Part shown: in pieces, positions 52,041-63,258 of the stretch | How positions within the stretch are numbered: the first letter of the stretch is position 1 | How the letters are laid out: each line of letters begins with the position of its first letter | Assembly (NCBI GenBank): GCA_015956445.1 | Contig: WIUZ02000013.1 | Coordinates: 434,001 to 498,000 of the forward strand | Length of the DNA stretch: 64,000 nt | DNA from: Thelephora terrestris | Lineage: Eukaryota > Basidiomycota > Agaricomycetes > Thelephorales > Thelephoraceae | Direction of reading: 5' to 3' | Translations under genes and position numbers: made by a program | Notes under the pieces: model-generated | What the model was told of the DNA's origin: nothing | Seen by the model: only the letters and a program-made list of their open reading frames with translations | Database searches by the model: none

Positions 52041-53646
52041 CTTCCTCTCCTTCGCAATCTCCTCTTCTTCGCGATCTCCTCTTTGCCGGAGCTTCCTCTT
52101 CTCCAGAAGACTTTCCCCTTTGCTTAGTTCCCCCTTTATGATGACTTTCCCCTTTCATGACGACTTTCCCCTTTTTTCCTCTTCCCCTATGACTTCGCCA
52201 TTGCATCATAGGTCCCTATTTTGCAGTTTCCCTCCTTTCTTCTCTGGATCCTTCTCAGAGCAGACCTTAGTATATATCCTGTACTAGCTACTCTGGAGAT
52301 CATTGCGCTCCATCCTATTGAAGTCCAGTCAGCCATGTTCCCCTCCTCCTAGTCTGAAGCTTTGCTCTAGTCCCCTCGTCGTCCCCAGTGTCTTCTTGCT
52401 TTCCTCAGTGTCTTCCCCTCGTGTTCTCCGCTTCCCTCGTCGAATCTCCCCTTCAGAACTCTGGGAACTCTGGGAACTCTTTCGGAACTCTTGTGATCTC
52501 TCTGTTCTTCTTGCTTTGTCTCTAGCTCTCTTCTGGTCTCTCCACCTTTGCGCTTTCTTCACAACTGTTCCCCAGTTGCCACTTGGAGTTCCTTGACACT
52601 GTACAACCTAGGACCCTCCTTTACAGGAACTCTCTGGGCCTTGATCCTCTGCCTTCACGGAGGTCACCAAGAAGAACCCCTGTTCACCGGTCATTGCATC
52701 GTGTGGGATATTCACTGAAGAAGGCTTCAATCTCTGCTCTGGAACAGAATGAAGATATACGCTGCAAGTACCTTCTCACAGTCGGTCTACAGTTCTCTGT
52801 GGAACAATTGGTCTTTGTGGACAAGTCCACCTGTAACCGAATCACCACCCGACAACAATGTGCATGGGCACCAATTGGTAACCGTGTGAAGAGACACGAC
52901 TACTTTGTTCGTGGAAAATGGTAGGTTTGCTCACATACAAACTCAATGTCTCACTCATTTGTTTTGTTTTAAGTTACTCTATACTGCCGGCAATGTCACT
53001 CGATGGGATTTTGCATCTTGCAATCCAAGACCAGCCCTACACTGCCATTCAATTCAATAGCTTCATCGACATGCTCCTTGATGGCATGAATCCATTTCCG
53101 CAGCCGAACTCGGTGATCGTGATGGATAACGCATCCATCCACAAGTCAGTAGAACTTCAGGAAATGGTTGAAGCACAGTTTGTTTAGCTATCTCTAACAA
53201 TTGTACACATGGCTGATAGTTGAACAGCGGAATGTGACTCTTCTATCTCTCACCTTACTCACCAGACTTCAACCCCATCGAAGAAGCATTTTCTTGCATC
53301 AAGGCATGGATTTGTTCGCACCAGGATGGAGTACTAGTTGAATTGGATGGAGATGATGCATCATGGCCCTATGAGATCCTTTGGGAGGCAGTATTTACCT
53401 CGGTCACTGTAGATAAAGTTCAATGCTGGTATCGTGACTGTGGGTATCTTTAGGACATGTATGAGCGCCGAGAATGTTCGTAATTCATGATTGCATAACA
53501 AACCATGTGCCTAAACACACCCAAACCACCCGTGCTCAGGCTGCCCGTGTCCGTTATCTCACAGCTTGTAACAATTATAGAATGAACAGAGTTTGTATTT
53601 CAAGGCCATGAGATACAAGCTTTTGGTAAATACGTGATACAAGTGC

Positions 53647-54921
53647 TCAAAATTTCCAGTCAGAGTGTTGAAATTTTGCCTTGAACGTGGCGGGGGAGGG
53701 TGTTGTCTGCTCAGCGTCAGAAACCTCCTTGTGGATTGTTTCAGCCACTCTGGAAGATGTTGCTCCAATGTTGAGGTGATCTGGGAGGTGGATGTGGATT
53801 TTGGGGAGGGAGGGAGCCTTTTTTCCCTTTTGAACTTGTGTCCAGAGATGATTGAATGCTGAGGTCGAGGGGGGCTGATCGAGTGTAGCGATGCCACTAG
53901 CCTAGAACATCCGGGTCAGCGATAGTAATGTTAATTGACATATCACAGACAATCATTTTTGCCCAGAGTGTAACTTGAAATACCGTCATCGTCTTGTGTA
54001 TCCCACCTGGCACTACCCAGCACCATGGACAATGGTTTTCTTGACACTTCCTCAACTTTTCCAAGAGTAGCCAAAACTCAATGGTTTGCTCAGTAGCAGC
54101 AGACAACTTAGTTGCCTCAACGGTCTTTTTCTGCCGAGCTGCTGACTGTCATTTGGCTGCCTATAAATGAATCAGAAAAGGGTACCATATGTGGAGGAAG
54201 CATAGTGGAGGATACCAGATTGTGGATTTCAAGAACCACGGCATGAGTACGGGCACGTGTGATCCGAGACTTCACCTTTTCGAGCATTGTGTCGAACGCA
54301 GTAGAATTGTTGGATGGGAGTCGAATAATGGACTTTTTTGGATCTGAATCAAATTTGTATCCGAGCATCGCATCATCCATGTTGGTGTCCATGCGAGCAC
54401 AAATGCAATCATAGAAATCATGGAACAGGACATTCCATTCGAATGTGATCTCGGCTCGGCTCAGAGTGTCCTGGCGACCGAGCGGTTTCGAAGGAACGGA
54501 AACAGTAAAGCCTATGGAGATATTATTTTTCAATCCCATAGAAGAGGTGAGATTTTGAATCATGTGGGGGAAGAGAGGTGCGGGAATCCCTTGCAGCAAC
54601 TGGGGCCAGGTCAACATGCCGGCGAACATCATAGACAGGAACTTGGCTAGCTGGGAGGAACCCTATTGTCGCCTCTGAGTGAATGCCTCCAGGAAGGCTG
54701 GGAACTACTTGTGTGTTGCTGAAGTGAGCTTGCATGGAAGGCGCGGGAGGACCAGGTGGGTGTGGAGGTGTATAGGGTGGAGGTGGTCCAAACTCGGGAA
54801 TGGGCTGTCCACCATTGATATCAGGGTGAGAATCACTGATGTGAAACCAATAGGATGCACGAGGGGCCCTCTGCTGCCAGAGGAGACGATCTTCAGGAGA
54901 CGAAGAAAAGTTGTTAGCCAT
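53647..54921 (-). CDS. Second gene of the Tc1-like element: Pro-rich protein with LGYKF and Cys/His motif
   Basis: Likely start MANNFSSSPEDR at 54921, then a Pro-rich part. A junction near 54640 leads to MLTWPQLLQ..., then the conserved block FEWNVLFHDFYDCI...MLGYKFDSDPKK...TAVLEI-type helix, then LLLEKLRKCQENHCPWCWVV. After that comes TLWAKM, ATLDQPPS and a tail ending at 53647. Exon borders are only partly resolved; at least two introns are needed. The pattern W..F......M....LGYKF and C..H/N...C.V...H..L....L..WA..I....AT...PP recurs in the gene at 57.9-62.0 kb, so this is a family. I recall such genes with agaricomycete DNA transposons; function unknown. Possibly zinc-binding. Confidence 0.55.
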
Positions 54922-55060
54922 GGAACAAGACAGGTTGAGATCGAGAGAAAAACATCGAAAAAGCACCTTTTATACCCAAGAGAATGACAACAGCCGCAGA
55001 GATCTCATTGGCGAAATAGCACGGGACAGATGGGCAGAGCATGCAGCACAGACCAAGAGT

Positions 55061-55408
55061 GTTGTTGAAATCAGTGGATGCGGCGAGCGACGACAATTGC
55101 CAGCAAACAGCCAACCCTACTGCTTGGCCTATGTGTTCATACATGCTTGATGAGAGCAACGCCGCACCACACTGATGTGTTGTGCAACAAGATATGAGGG
55201 CAGTGAGCAAACAAAGTTGGTGAGTGAGACGGCGGGAGGCAATGCGGAAGGCAATGTGGGAGGCAACAGAAGAGGTGGCGGAAGGCGGCTATCGAAGATT
55301 CTGATCTAAGTCCCATGAAAAACCTTTGTTTATATGTCACGGTACAAACAAAAAAAAAATCCCACCTCTACTTTTTCGAAAAAGGGTTTATCGATCTGCA
55401 ACCCACTG
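55061..55408 (-). repeat. Right inverted repeat of the Tc1-like element
   Basis: Inverted match of 50682-51023; see that entry. The element ends at 55408 (CCCACTG). Confidence 0.85.
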
Positions 55409-57867
55409 TCATGGTAACCAAGAGAACTCCCTCCAACCCTATACTCAAGTTCACATCAATTCATTCCTACTCTCAACATTGATTCTCTGACATCAGAATA
55501 AGCCTATGCTGTTAATCCTGATGGCCATTTCCTAAGTCAAGCAGAGTTGGATGTCAGTGTACTGTCAATGTACCACATGAATGACCAGATATGCAGGTTT
55601 TCCAGTTATGGTACTTTCCATATTGTGTCAGTTCTGATCACTTGGAAAAGTTTTATTTCTTCCACAATGCTTGTAATGATCATTGGCCGAAACTGACCCA
55701 GATGTCAGCTCCTACAAAACAAAATACTGTGAGGAAGAAGCCTGCACCACCAGAGGAAGGTGCTATTATCCATTGATAGCATCTTTCTTTGGGGGTTCAG
55801 GTTTTTTCTTCATGGTCTTTTTCTTGTAGGTACTGACATCTGGGCAAGTTTTGCCCAACGATCAGTACAAGCATCATGGGGGGAAAAACTATCAAAGTGA
55901 TCAGAAGTGGTGGTGGTTCAGAGTTACTGCCGTTTGCGAAATAGTTGGCAGGCACGAGTTGCACCAATCACTTTCTTCTAACTCTCACTGTACCCACAAA
56001 CACAAATAACTCTGTGCATACTCTACCTCTCATAAAATACTTTGTCTCCCCTTTATCTTGGGTCATCAGGCTAGAGCATAGCACCAGCAATTGCCTGTTA
56101 ATCTTGAGTTTCAACGTGCATATTGCCACGTCTCTGATCACCACTCTTTCCGCTCGGAACACTCATATCTTTGCTGCATCAAAACACGGTGGGTCTTGGT
56201 TAGTAAAAATCTTATTCAGGACATGTCCATAAGGTCTCACAGCCTCCTCATGCGGCAGGACTCCACTGCTCCCCGACAACTGTCAAGACATCCACTTCTC
56301 ACCCCTCTCACTGGACTCGCATCCCCCTCTCTCATTCTTGGACTGGTCATCAAAGCGTACGTGTTACACTACCAAATGGCATCCAAGGAAGTGTTTCTGT
56401 GCATTCTCGGGGAGTCTATGTGCTCCCTGTTGGCACGAGCTACCATTATTGATTGGTGCTCTCCCTGCCAGATATCTTCATTTTCTCTAATCTCAGCTTC
56501 ATCGTTCTCACACAGAATTGTCACAGATCAACATGGGGAATAACAAAAACAAGAGAAGGCCGGCAAATGATAAAACCATTGAAAAAACCAGGAAGAGCAT
56601 GGAAGAAGATGCTGAGGAGCTCTCAATGACCGACGAAGAGATACACGCCGACGTCACACCAACGCTGACCTGCCTCCGTTTCGCTGGCCGTCTGACTCGT
56701 ACTATACCCCTAGCAACTCCAGCACCCTCCTCAGCTATCCACCCATACGTCGCGACGCAGCGCGAAGCCCCCTCCTCCGACACGACCCCTTGCCAACCAT
56801 CGCCAGCCTCCCGATAGTCTCGCAACCTCCTGCTCCTCTGGACTTCGACAAAATCCTCTAAGTCCACGCTCCGAGTCCGGCCTCCCCGATCCCACGTACC
56901 ACCCGATCACTTCCGTTCTCCCACCTGACTTGACTCGCCTCGCCCCCCTTGTTCGTCATTGTTTGGATTCCCCCGCATCGGTCCGCCGTCCCGACTCCGG
57001 AACACGTGCCCCCCGCCCTCTTGTTGCATGTCATCGCCGTCTCGACTGTCTCGCCGTGTTCCCCGCCTCCCGCCTGTTCCACTCCGATCCCGCTTTGACT
57101 TCTCGGTTCAATCCTCCATTTCATTGTCCCGTAGTTTCCCACAATACCTTCATTTCTCCCCCCACTCCTCCTGCCATCTTGTTCGTCCTTCGCACATTCT
57201 TGTTCTCCCCTCTGTTCCGCTCTTCGTTTTTGTATGACCTCCCTTCTCCCCTCTTCGTGTTCTACCTTCGACCACTCTCTCTACCTACTATATAATTGTC
57301 AGTAGACAGTCCTGGTTTGAACAACGAAGTGCAGTTCCCCCCTTTCCCTCTGAAGTTCAACTCAGCCTTGCGCTGTCTAAAGCCTCCAACACTCTTCGTT
57401 CCTCGCGACCAAGTTCTCTGTGAGTGCAGTGCTCGAAGAACCCTCTAGCCTTTCTCTTTCCTTGTCTCGACTTCTCTCGACGTGAAGCGCAGTGCTCTAC
57501 CCCAGTCTTGAGCGCAGTGCTCAGCTCTTAGTTCTTCATGGCGAACGCAGTGTTCACCACTTCTACTAGTTTCTTCTCGTCTCAGGTATCCTCTCATTCT
57601 CTTGTCTCGCGCTGATAGCTTCTTTCTTAGCCACCTATCCCGCCGCGACCCTCTTCGTCGCGACGCTCGTCTATTGAGACTCTACTCTATCGCTACCTCT
57701 TCCTATTCCCTCCCTACTCCTCCCTACTTCTCCCTGCTCCTCCCTACTCCTCTCTACCTCTACCTGCTTTACCCTACCGACGTCTGCACAACCCGTCACC
57801 CACACCCTTCAGCTCCCTCTTCTTGCTACGTGTTCCCACGACTTAGCAAGACTGGGTAGTTCAACGT
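55409..57867. other. 2.5 kb of decayed repeat DNA without a supportable gene
   Basis: A 94-aa frame at 56534-56818 starts MGNNKNKRRPANDK and is basic then Ser/Thr/Pro-rich. It could be the N-terminus of a mobile-element protein but has no follow-on. From about 57100 the plus strand is C/T-rich, with GCAGTGCTC words repeated four or five times (57330-57560), similar in style to a fungal promoter or leader. Nothing firmer can be said. Confidence 0.4.
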
Positions 57868-58101
57868 GCCTCACCAAACGGAAGCATGCTAGGGATTCTT
57901 CCTCTGAAGAGGAAGATAATGACAATGTTTCGGGTGAACGCCCAACCGATGGTAAGAGGCAAGTCAAGTTGATACGAGAAAACACTACTCACATATTGTC
58001 ACGAACGCGTGACATAGTAGCCAAAATCGCACAAGTAATTCAAGACATTGGTCTTATTCGCAGTAATAATAGTACAAAGGTGGCTAGCAAAAACTACAAA
58101 C

Positions 58102-59005
58102 TCAGACAAGAACAAACAGGTCTACGTCGCACGAACAGTCCTGAGCAAACGGACAACGGTGAGCGAAATGGTGAGGGTTATGGACACTCTCAGGGCAATA
58201 CGAATACGCTCGCGTCACCGGATCCTGCCAACACTCCCTACACCCCAACACATCATGATATAGACTATCATGCATCTCCCGCTTCACGTCCGACAAGGCT
58301 GCGCTCACTAAGGCGAACCCATAGCGGTCTTGGAGACCCGCCACTTCTACCTTCAACTTCATCCGAACCTGACGTGACTTGTCGGAGGGACGACAACGTT
58401 GACCAGAACGAGTCATCGGACTCTTGCGGTTCTTCTTCTTCTGGGACCTCTCCACCATCTGGCGAACTGGGGCAGGACTCCAGGGAGGGGATGGAGGGAG
58501 AGGAACGCCCTGATCCTGGCGGTGGCGAAGGGACGACTGGGGACTTGCAAGGGGGGTCGGTGCAATAAGCCCCATGGCACTGGTGTCCGAAATATCGGAA
58601 GAGAGATGCCTGGAAAGGTCCCCAATGTTCCAAAGCAAAGTGAGAGAAGTCATCATTCAAACTGTTCATGATGACGTACATAAGGTCCACGCGTTTCTCC
58701 AGCTTCGCAATCCTATTCTCCCGCTCCCTCTCCATGGCGTCCAACAAAAGGACGGCTCCAGGGTGACCAGGCTGAACCTGAGGCCTAGAAAGTCTGGGAT
58801 CTTCATACCCAGCCTGTTCCCAGAACTCAGCGGGGGCATTGTGGGCGGTGAGGAAGTTGATGGCGACTTGGTTGTCGTGGGCAATGTTGGCGGGGGAATC
58901 ATATAAGTGTTGCTCCACGTCGTAAGGAGCATCCGTCTCGAAGGACAAAGTAAAAGGGGTGGCGGCAGCGTTGAGCACGGCGTTGTTGGCGGTGAAAGCA
59001 GACAT
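58102..59005 (-). CDS. LTR-A Cys/His-rich protein, copy 2
   Basis: It starts MSAFTANNAVLNAAATPF at 59005. Modelled exons 59005-58538 and 58458-58102 have the same sizes (468 and 357 nt) as in copy 1, for 274 aa. The frame extends upstream without a stop, but the conserved Met matches copy 1. It differs from copy 1 by scattered replacements and keeps CRECWQDPVTR, YCPESVHNPHHFAHRC and CSCDVDLF. No nonsense codons are seen, in contrast to its neighbour on plus. The choice between splicing and a frameshift is open, since both overlapping frames are conserved. Confidence 0.55.
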
Positions 59006-59661
59006 GATAGTAACGGATGTTTGGAGAGGATGGTGGTACTGGTGGTTGTAGGAGGGGAAAAGAGACGATGAGAGGAAAAGACCAATAATCCCCTGGATTA
59101 TATCTGATTGACTCAATAGGATGCCGAAAAGGGAAGACAATGAACCATTATCCATGCACATCCCAAATAGAATAAACGAACCCTGAACCCCAATCACGAT
59201 CCCATCAAACCCGGAGAAATCCCCCTCGATCATGAGAAATCCCACCTATCTTCTATTGCTACCTTGAAACAGGGGAAATCCCCATCGATCATGGGAAATC
59301 CCCACCCGTCTTCTATTATTATCATAAAACGAGAGAAATCCCCATTGCACGCCTAATGACTCATTCGCTATTATTCCTCTAATCTATATTTGTCATTCGT
59401 CGTTCTAAGTCCCACTTCTCTGACTCACCTACCCTACCCTAAACTACGCACAGACCATATTGACCCCTGTTTGGTTCGTTGTAGAATAATGACTCCTGTA
59501 GAGGATTGGGTATATAAGGAAGAGCGTTCGCTCCTTTCTTTTCCCCATTCTCAATCTCTTCTGTACTCCTCTACCCACAACCTGAATAAAAGTAAGCTGA
59601 GGAATTCTCCTCACGTCTTACCTCTTCTGACTCATTTCAGCAGGAATCCTCCTGCCAGTGT

Positions 59662-60285
59662 ATGTTCAGCGCCCCCAATCCTTTCCCTTCATCAAGTCCA
59701 GTCCAACGACCAGTCGTTCCTGACGCTAGGAGATCTATCTGGGAGTATAAACTCATCAGAAGTCTTCAAGTAAACTGAACCACCGGCTTACTCACCCACT
59801 TCCCTTACTACAGACCCTTTGCAGCTCTCGACGCCGGAGTCACTACCCCTCCTTTTTTCCTAGGGGCAGATCATCAATTCCTTTGGAATTCAGATCTTAC
59901 TGAGAGCGTCCTCGCGACTGTCTACTTCAGTATCAGTCCAGCCTTCTACTTCCCCTCCCCGCGTATTCATCTCACCACTAACATCCATACCCATTCCCCT
60001 GCTATTATTGTTCTTTGGTGGGAGATCCCAACTGAATTACCTTACTCGGTTATAGAATATCTCGTCAATTTCGAACACCTCAGCGATCAAGACTTCGAAC
60101 CCTTTGTGCAGTAACTCAATCGGTTCTGCCAGGACTACCACTCACCCGTTCACCCTTATCAAACAGAGTCACCCCTCTCCCTTGATATTCCTCCTCCCCT
60201 TATTTCCACGCCCGGAACCCCCTTCAAAACTAGACCCAACACCCCTCACCCTTCCGCTAATCCTCTAGCGCCCCACAAACAGTAA
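59662..60285 (+). pseudogene. LTR-A 207-aa family gene, copy 2, with two nonsense codons
   Basis: The frame starts MFSAPNPFPSSSPVQRP at 59662 and would end at 60283-60285. It has TGA at 59776-59778, where the intact copy has CGA (Arg), and TAA at 60112-60114, where it has CAA (Gln). Both are C-to-T changes on the coding strand. Otherwise the protein sequence stays close to the copy at 63279-63902. Confidence 0.85.
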
Positions 60286-60355
60286 GCAGGCCCACAACCC
60301 TGACACATATTACCAGGTATTGATATTATCTTTGACTATCCTGCGAAAGGTGGTC

Positions 60356-61057
60356 ACTGGGGGCAGACCCCTACTTACCCAGCAGGAAAATTGAGAGTTT
60401 TTTGAGAGTTTTTAAACAATTTACTCAGATTTTACCCAGTGGGTTAATTGTGAACAAATTCAAAACTTACCCACCACTTTGCCCACACTTTGATCACTGG
60501 GTAAGTTTTGAAATTGTTCTCAACAAACTCATCAGTTTGCCCATGAGGTACTTCTTTGACAAAACTCCAGGGGTTCTTTCACAAATTGCACAAAATGTGC
60601 CCACCACATGTTCTGAGCCACTCATCAAGAGTTCTTTCAAAACTTGCTCACAATACACTCAGTAACATACCCACCAGGTTCTCTTTGATGTAATCACAAC
60701 AAACTCTTGATTTGCTCAGTTTTATGACAAACTCTCAACAAACCCACTGTGTACATGCTTGAACATGTTGTGGGCAAATCACTGGGTAATTTGTGAAAGA
60801 ACTCTGGGCAAGTGGCTCAGGTCATGCAGTGGACACATTTTGTGCAATTTATGAGTGAAAACTTGGGGTTTGTCAAAGAAGTACCTCATGGGCAAGCTGA
60901 TGAGTTTGTTGAGAACAATTTCAAAACTTACCAAGTGATCAAAGTGTGGGCAAAGTGGTGGGTAAGTTTTGAATTTGTTCACAATTAACCCACTGGGTAA
61001 AAACTCTCAAAAAACTCTCAATTTTCCTGCTGGGTAAGTAGGGGTCTGCCCCCAGTG
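60356..61057. mobile_element. CACTA-type fold-back element (non-autonomous), 702 bp
   Basis: The ends are CACTGGGGGCAGACCCC and its inverse. The two arms of about 300 bp are near-perfect inverted copies of each other, with a short centre near 60680. The 3-bp sequence GGT flanks both sides (60352-60354, 61058-61060). CACTG ends and a 3-bp duplication fit the CACTA/EnSpm class. No coding frame is present. It splits the LGYKF-family gene. Confidence 0.85.
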
Positions 61058-62024
61058 GGTATGGTGGATAGCATCACTCTTCCGAGTTCGATTTCTTGGG
61101 TCGGGTTCCAGGAGGAGATGTGCACTGCGATGACTCTTCACATCAAGGATCTGAAGCTTGGCTACAAGTTCTCAACACACCCTCAACGCGAAGTCCCACG
61201 AATCCTCAGTACACCCGCAGCATTTATCAGGATGAAGGATGATGCTGTGACCCAGATTTGTGAACGAGGGAATTCGTTGGGGAAGGGTAAGAAGGGAAAA
61301 TGCAGGGATGTTTTTTGGGTGATACTTGTTGAATCGGGCAGGAAGACTCGTGAGAAGACAGTTTTCACGAAGGGAAAGGTATAGGTGTATATATTCTTTC
61401 TCCTTCACAAACCTGATTTCGTTGATTATCCAAGAAAAATGCTTTAGCAAAGGGACCTCTGGAGGAAGAAGATGAGCCATCCGAAAAGGGTGCTGGGGAA
61501 CACCTGAGTGTTCTCTTATCACGATATACATGCCCCACCCATTCACGCTTATGCTATGCTGTATCCGACACTGATCACAAGGCCCTCTCACACGGTGATC
61601 TGGGCATATAGTCTACAATGATGGTTTGTGTCCCCATTGCTACATTCCACACTATGACTTACTTATCATAGACTGCTGGGCATGCAACACTCGACAACCC
61701 ACCTGGATCCTTACAAATTGAGCAACAACCATCTGTCAGGGCATCAACAAAACAGCCAACTACTGGTTCTGGTCTCACTCCTTCCACATCAACCAGCGAA
61801 CTACTGCTCATGGAATTCATCAAGAATAACTCATCCAGTCGTCTTTACTCTCGCTCCCAATCTCGGTCTCAATCTCAGTCATCCTCTCCTTGAAAACGAC
61901 TCAAGTTATCATCTGTTCCCATCTTTTTCAATGACCCTGCTGTTTACCCAAAACTGGATGCTTGGCTCAAGAGCCTTGATCACAGTCCCCAAAACATCGA
62001 CAACCATAACTTTAGCCAGATCTT

Positions 62025-63258
62025 TGTCAGGGCCACTCTACCCCAACAACTACCAGTGCACTGAGCCGACTCCGCAGAGTACTCACTAGTCCAACTAGCT
62101 TGTGAGAGAACGATCACGTCTCTATTCTTCTGGTAGGTTGTCCGAGGTCACTGCAAGTCAGGTCGAAATCCTAAAGAGAAACCCAACCTAAACCGTACTT
62201 CGTTCGGTTTAACACACAAGGGTTTATCTCTACAACAGGATTGATGACTCCACCAGTTGATCGACTGGACGCTCGAGGTGTTCTAATATGAACGCGGGGG
62301 GGGTTCTATAGTTACGAGGCACAGTTGACGCGCAGAGCGGGAGGGAGAGCAGATGGGGATGTCTTGAATCAAACAAGAAACTCTGACTTGGCCTTAACTG
62401 CAACTGGGCTGAGAAGGGCAGAGGATTTCCTGAGGTAACAAAACTAAGGTACTACGATACAGCCACAGTTGCTACTTATACTAAAGGAGTGGCCATGATG
62501 TCAATACCCTAATATACCCTTATCAAGCCAGAACAAAGGGAAATAAGGAGTGTGAGAACGCTAAGTAAGGGAAGCGAACAACGGTGACGCGTGAGAGAAT
62601 AAAGGACAAAGGGCCTTACTAGCGTGTGAAAGATTGCATAAAAGATAACGAATGTCTGCATGAAACATAGGGGTAAAGATAACACTAGTCCTAAAAGAAA
62701 TAGGGGCATGGGTCATGAAAGTTCGTACCTGGATCTAGACCACACCCAAGGGTCAGGTGAGCACCGTCTCGTGGCTTCTGCGATTGGCCAGAGATAACGA
62801 AGAACTCTACACATCCCTTGTTGTCGGTAGGTGGTATGATACCAATGGACAGGCAGTAACCTGGGAGTTGCAGCCGTAATCACTTGATCAGACCCAGTCT
62901 TGATTAGGCATAGCACCTGGGAATATCGTTCTTCCTAAGTGGCACCAGGGATTATATTCTTCGGCCGCCGTTCTCGGCTCGGGCCTACTCTGCTTCCAAA
63001 GCACAACTAGATCAGATAGGGTTACTATCTGATTAGAAGCACAGTGTCCAAATGTTGATACCCCATGCCCACGTGTGTGTTCCAGGGTCCAGGGTTGATC
63101 ATAATTGTAAAGTCATGAGGGGTCGTAAAAAGGGGTTCGTGATGTCATGAAGGGGTCATCAGGGTCTTGAGACCTATTTTTAGTGCACGCGCGTTCTAGG
63201 CGTTCCGGAACGAAGTTCTTCCAAGGCCGTCCCGCGGGCCGAGGTGTCAGCTTGATGT
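62025..63258 (+). mobile_element. LTR-B copy 2, left part (interrupted and incomplete)
   Basis: It begins TGTCAGGGCCACTCTACCCC, matching the LTR-B start at 12890. It keeps landmarks in the same order (GGTAGGTTGTCCGA near 62134 versus 13041, TATA-like region, GGGGTCATCAGGG near 63143). ATCTT precedes it (62020-62024). LTR-A copy 3 enters at 63259, so the rest lies beyond the window or is lost. No gene remains visible here. Confidence 0.65.

Larger units (their letters stand above)
51555..52686. mobile_element. 1.13-kb minisatellite-bearing insertion in the transposase gene
   Basis: Homologous transposase sequence stops at GTTTGCC (about 51552) and resumes at CCGGTCATT (52687). The segment between has TG..CA ends (TGTAGTGCC ... 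CCTGTTCA) and is flanked by CCAG/CCGG, a 4-bp repeat with one difference. It contains two minisatellites and a TATA-like TAGTATATATCC near 52268. It could be a solo LTR; no coding domain is seen. Confidence 0.55.
51082..53453 (+). pseudogene. DDE_3 (Tc1/IS630-like) transposase, interrupted and carrying a nonsense codon
   Basis: The N-terminal frame (51082-51435) has a helix-turn-helix pattern (TVASAFWVSTKTVKQVVENV). It continues near 51450-51550 with the line HMPDMHLSELRHMLEVMRG. The frame then breaks at about 51553 and resumes at 52687 as RSLHRVGYSLKKASISALEQN. The DDE core follows: LVFVDKSTCN (D), RHDYFVRGK, an intron (52920-52972), PAMSLDGILHL, SVIVMDNASIHKS (D), then YLSPYSPDFNPIEEAFS (E). 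A TGA occurs just before LFYLSPYSPD, where relatives have Arg, and the stop is at 53451-53453. The insert 51555-52686 plus the TGA make it non-functional. Confidence 0.8.
50682..55408 (+). mobile_element. Tc1/mariner-like (DDE_3) DNA transposon, decayed, 4.7 kb
   Basis: The ends are CAGCGGGTTGCAGAT (left) and the inverted CAGTGGGTTGCAGAT (right). They sit in inverted repeats of about 340 bp with scattered differences. It carries a DDE_3-type transposase on plus (broken) and a second gene on minus. The dinucleotide next to each end is TC; the expected TA duplication is not visible. Mismatches between the repeats and the broken transposase make it older than the gypsy and KDZ insertions. Confidence 0.8.
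57997..60305 (-). mobile_element. LTR-A copy 2, 2309 bp, inverted, complete
   Basis: The left end TGTCACGAACGCGTGACA at 57997 and right end AACCCTGACA at 60305 are flanked by CATAT on both sides (57992-57996 and 60306-60310). The order is the reverse of copy 1: Cys/His gene on minus (59005-58102), promoter with GGGATTTC repeats, 207-aa family gene on plus (59662-60285, dead). It lies inside the LGYKF-family gene. Confidence 0.85.
57868..62024 (+). pseudogene. LGYKF-family gene split by three transposon insertions
   Basis: The frame ...SSSEEEDNDNVSG...RENTTHI runs into LTR-A copy 2 at 57997. It resumes at 60311 as LPGIDIIFDYPAKG, breaks at the fold-back element (60356-61057), and continues MVDSITLPSSISWVGFQEEM...LGYKFSTHPQ to about 61380. 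After an intron it goes CPTHSRLCYAV...HGDLGIWA, then AGHATLDNPPGSLQ. A TGA near 61892 follows SQSQSSSP, then the frame KRLKLSSVPIFF reaches LTR-B copy 2 at 62025. Removing each insert and one duplicate (CATAT, GGT) restores one frame across the first two breaks. It is homologous to the 53647-54921 gene. Function unknown; dead. Confidence 0.7.

Noticed and set aside
51533-52209. Long open frames on both strands over the minisatellites
   Set aside because: Repeat units of 17 and 20 bp without stops keep all frames open; peptides are pure repeats.
57997-60305. Reading the LTR-A unit as a terminal-inverted-repeat DNA transposon
   Set aside because: Only 5 bp are shared between its ends and it encodes no transposase; TG..CA with a 5-bp duplication fits an LTR better, though this is not proven.
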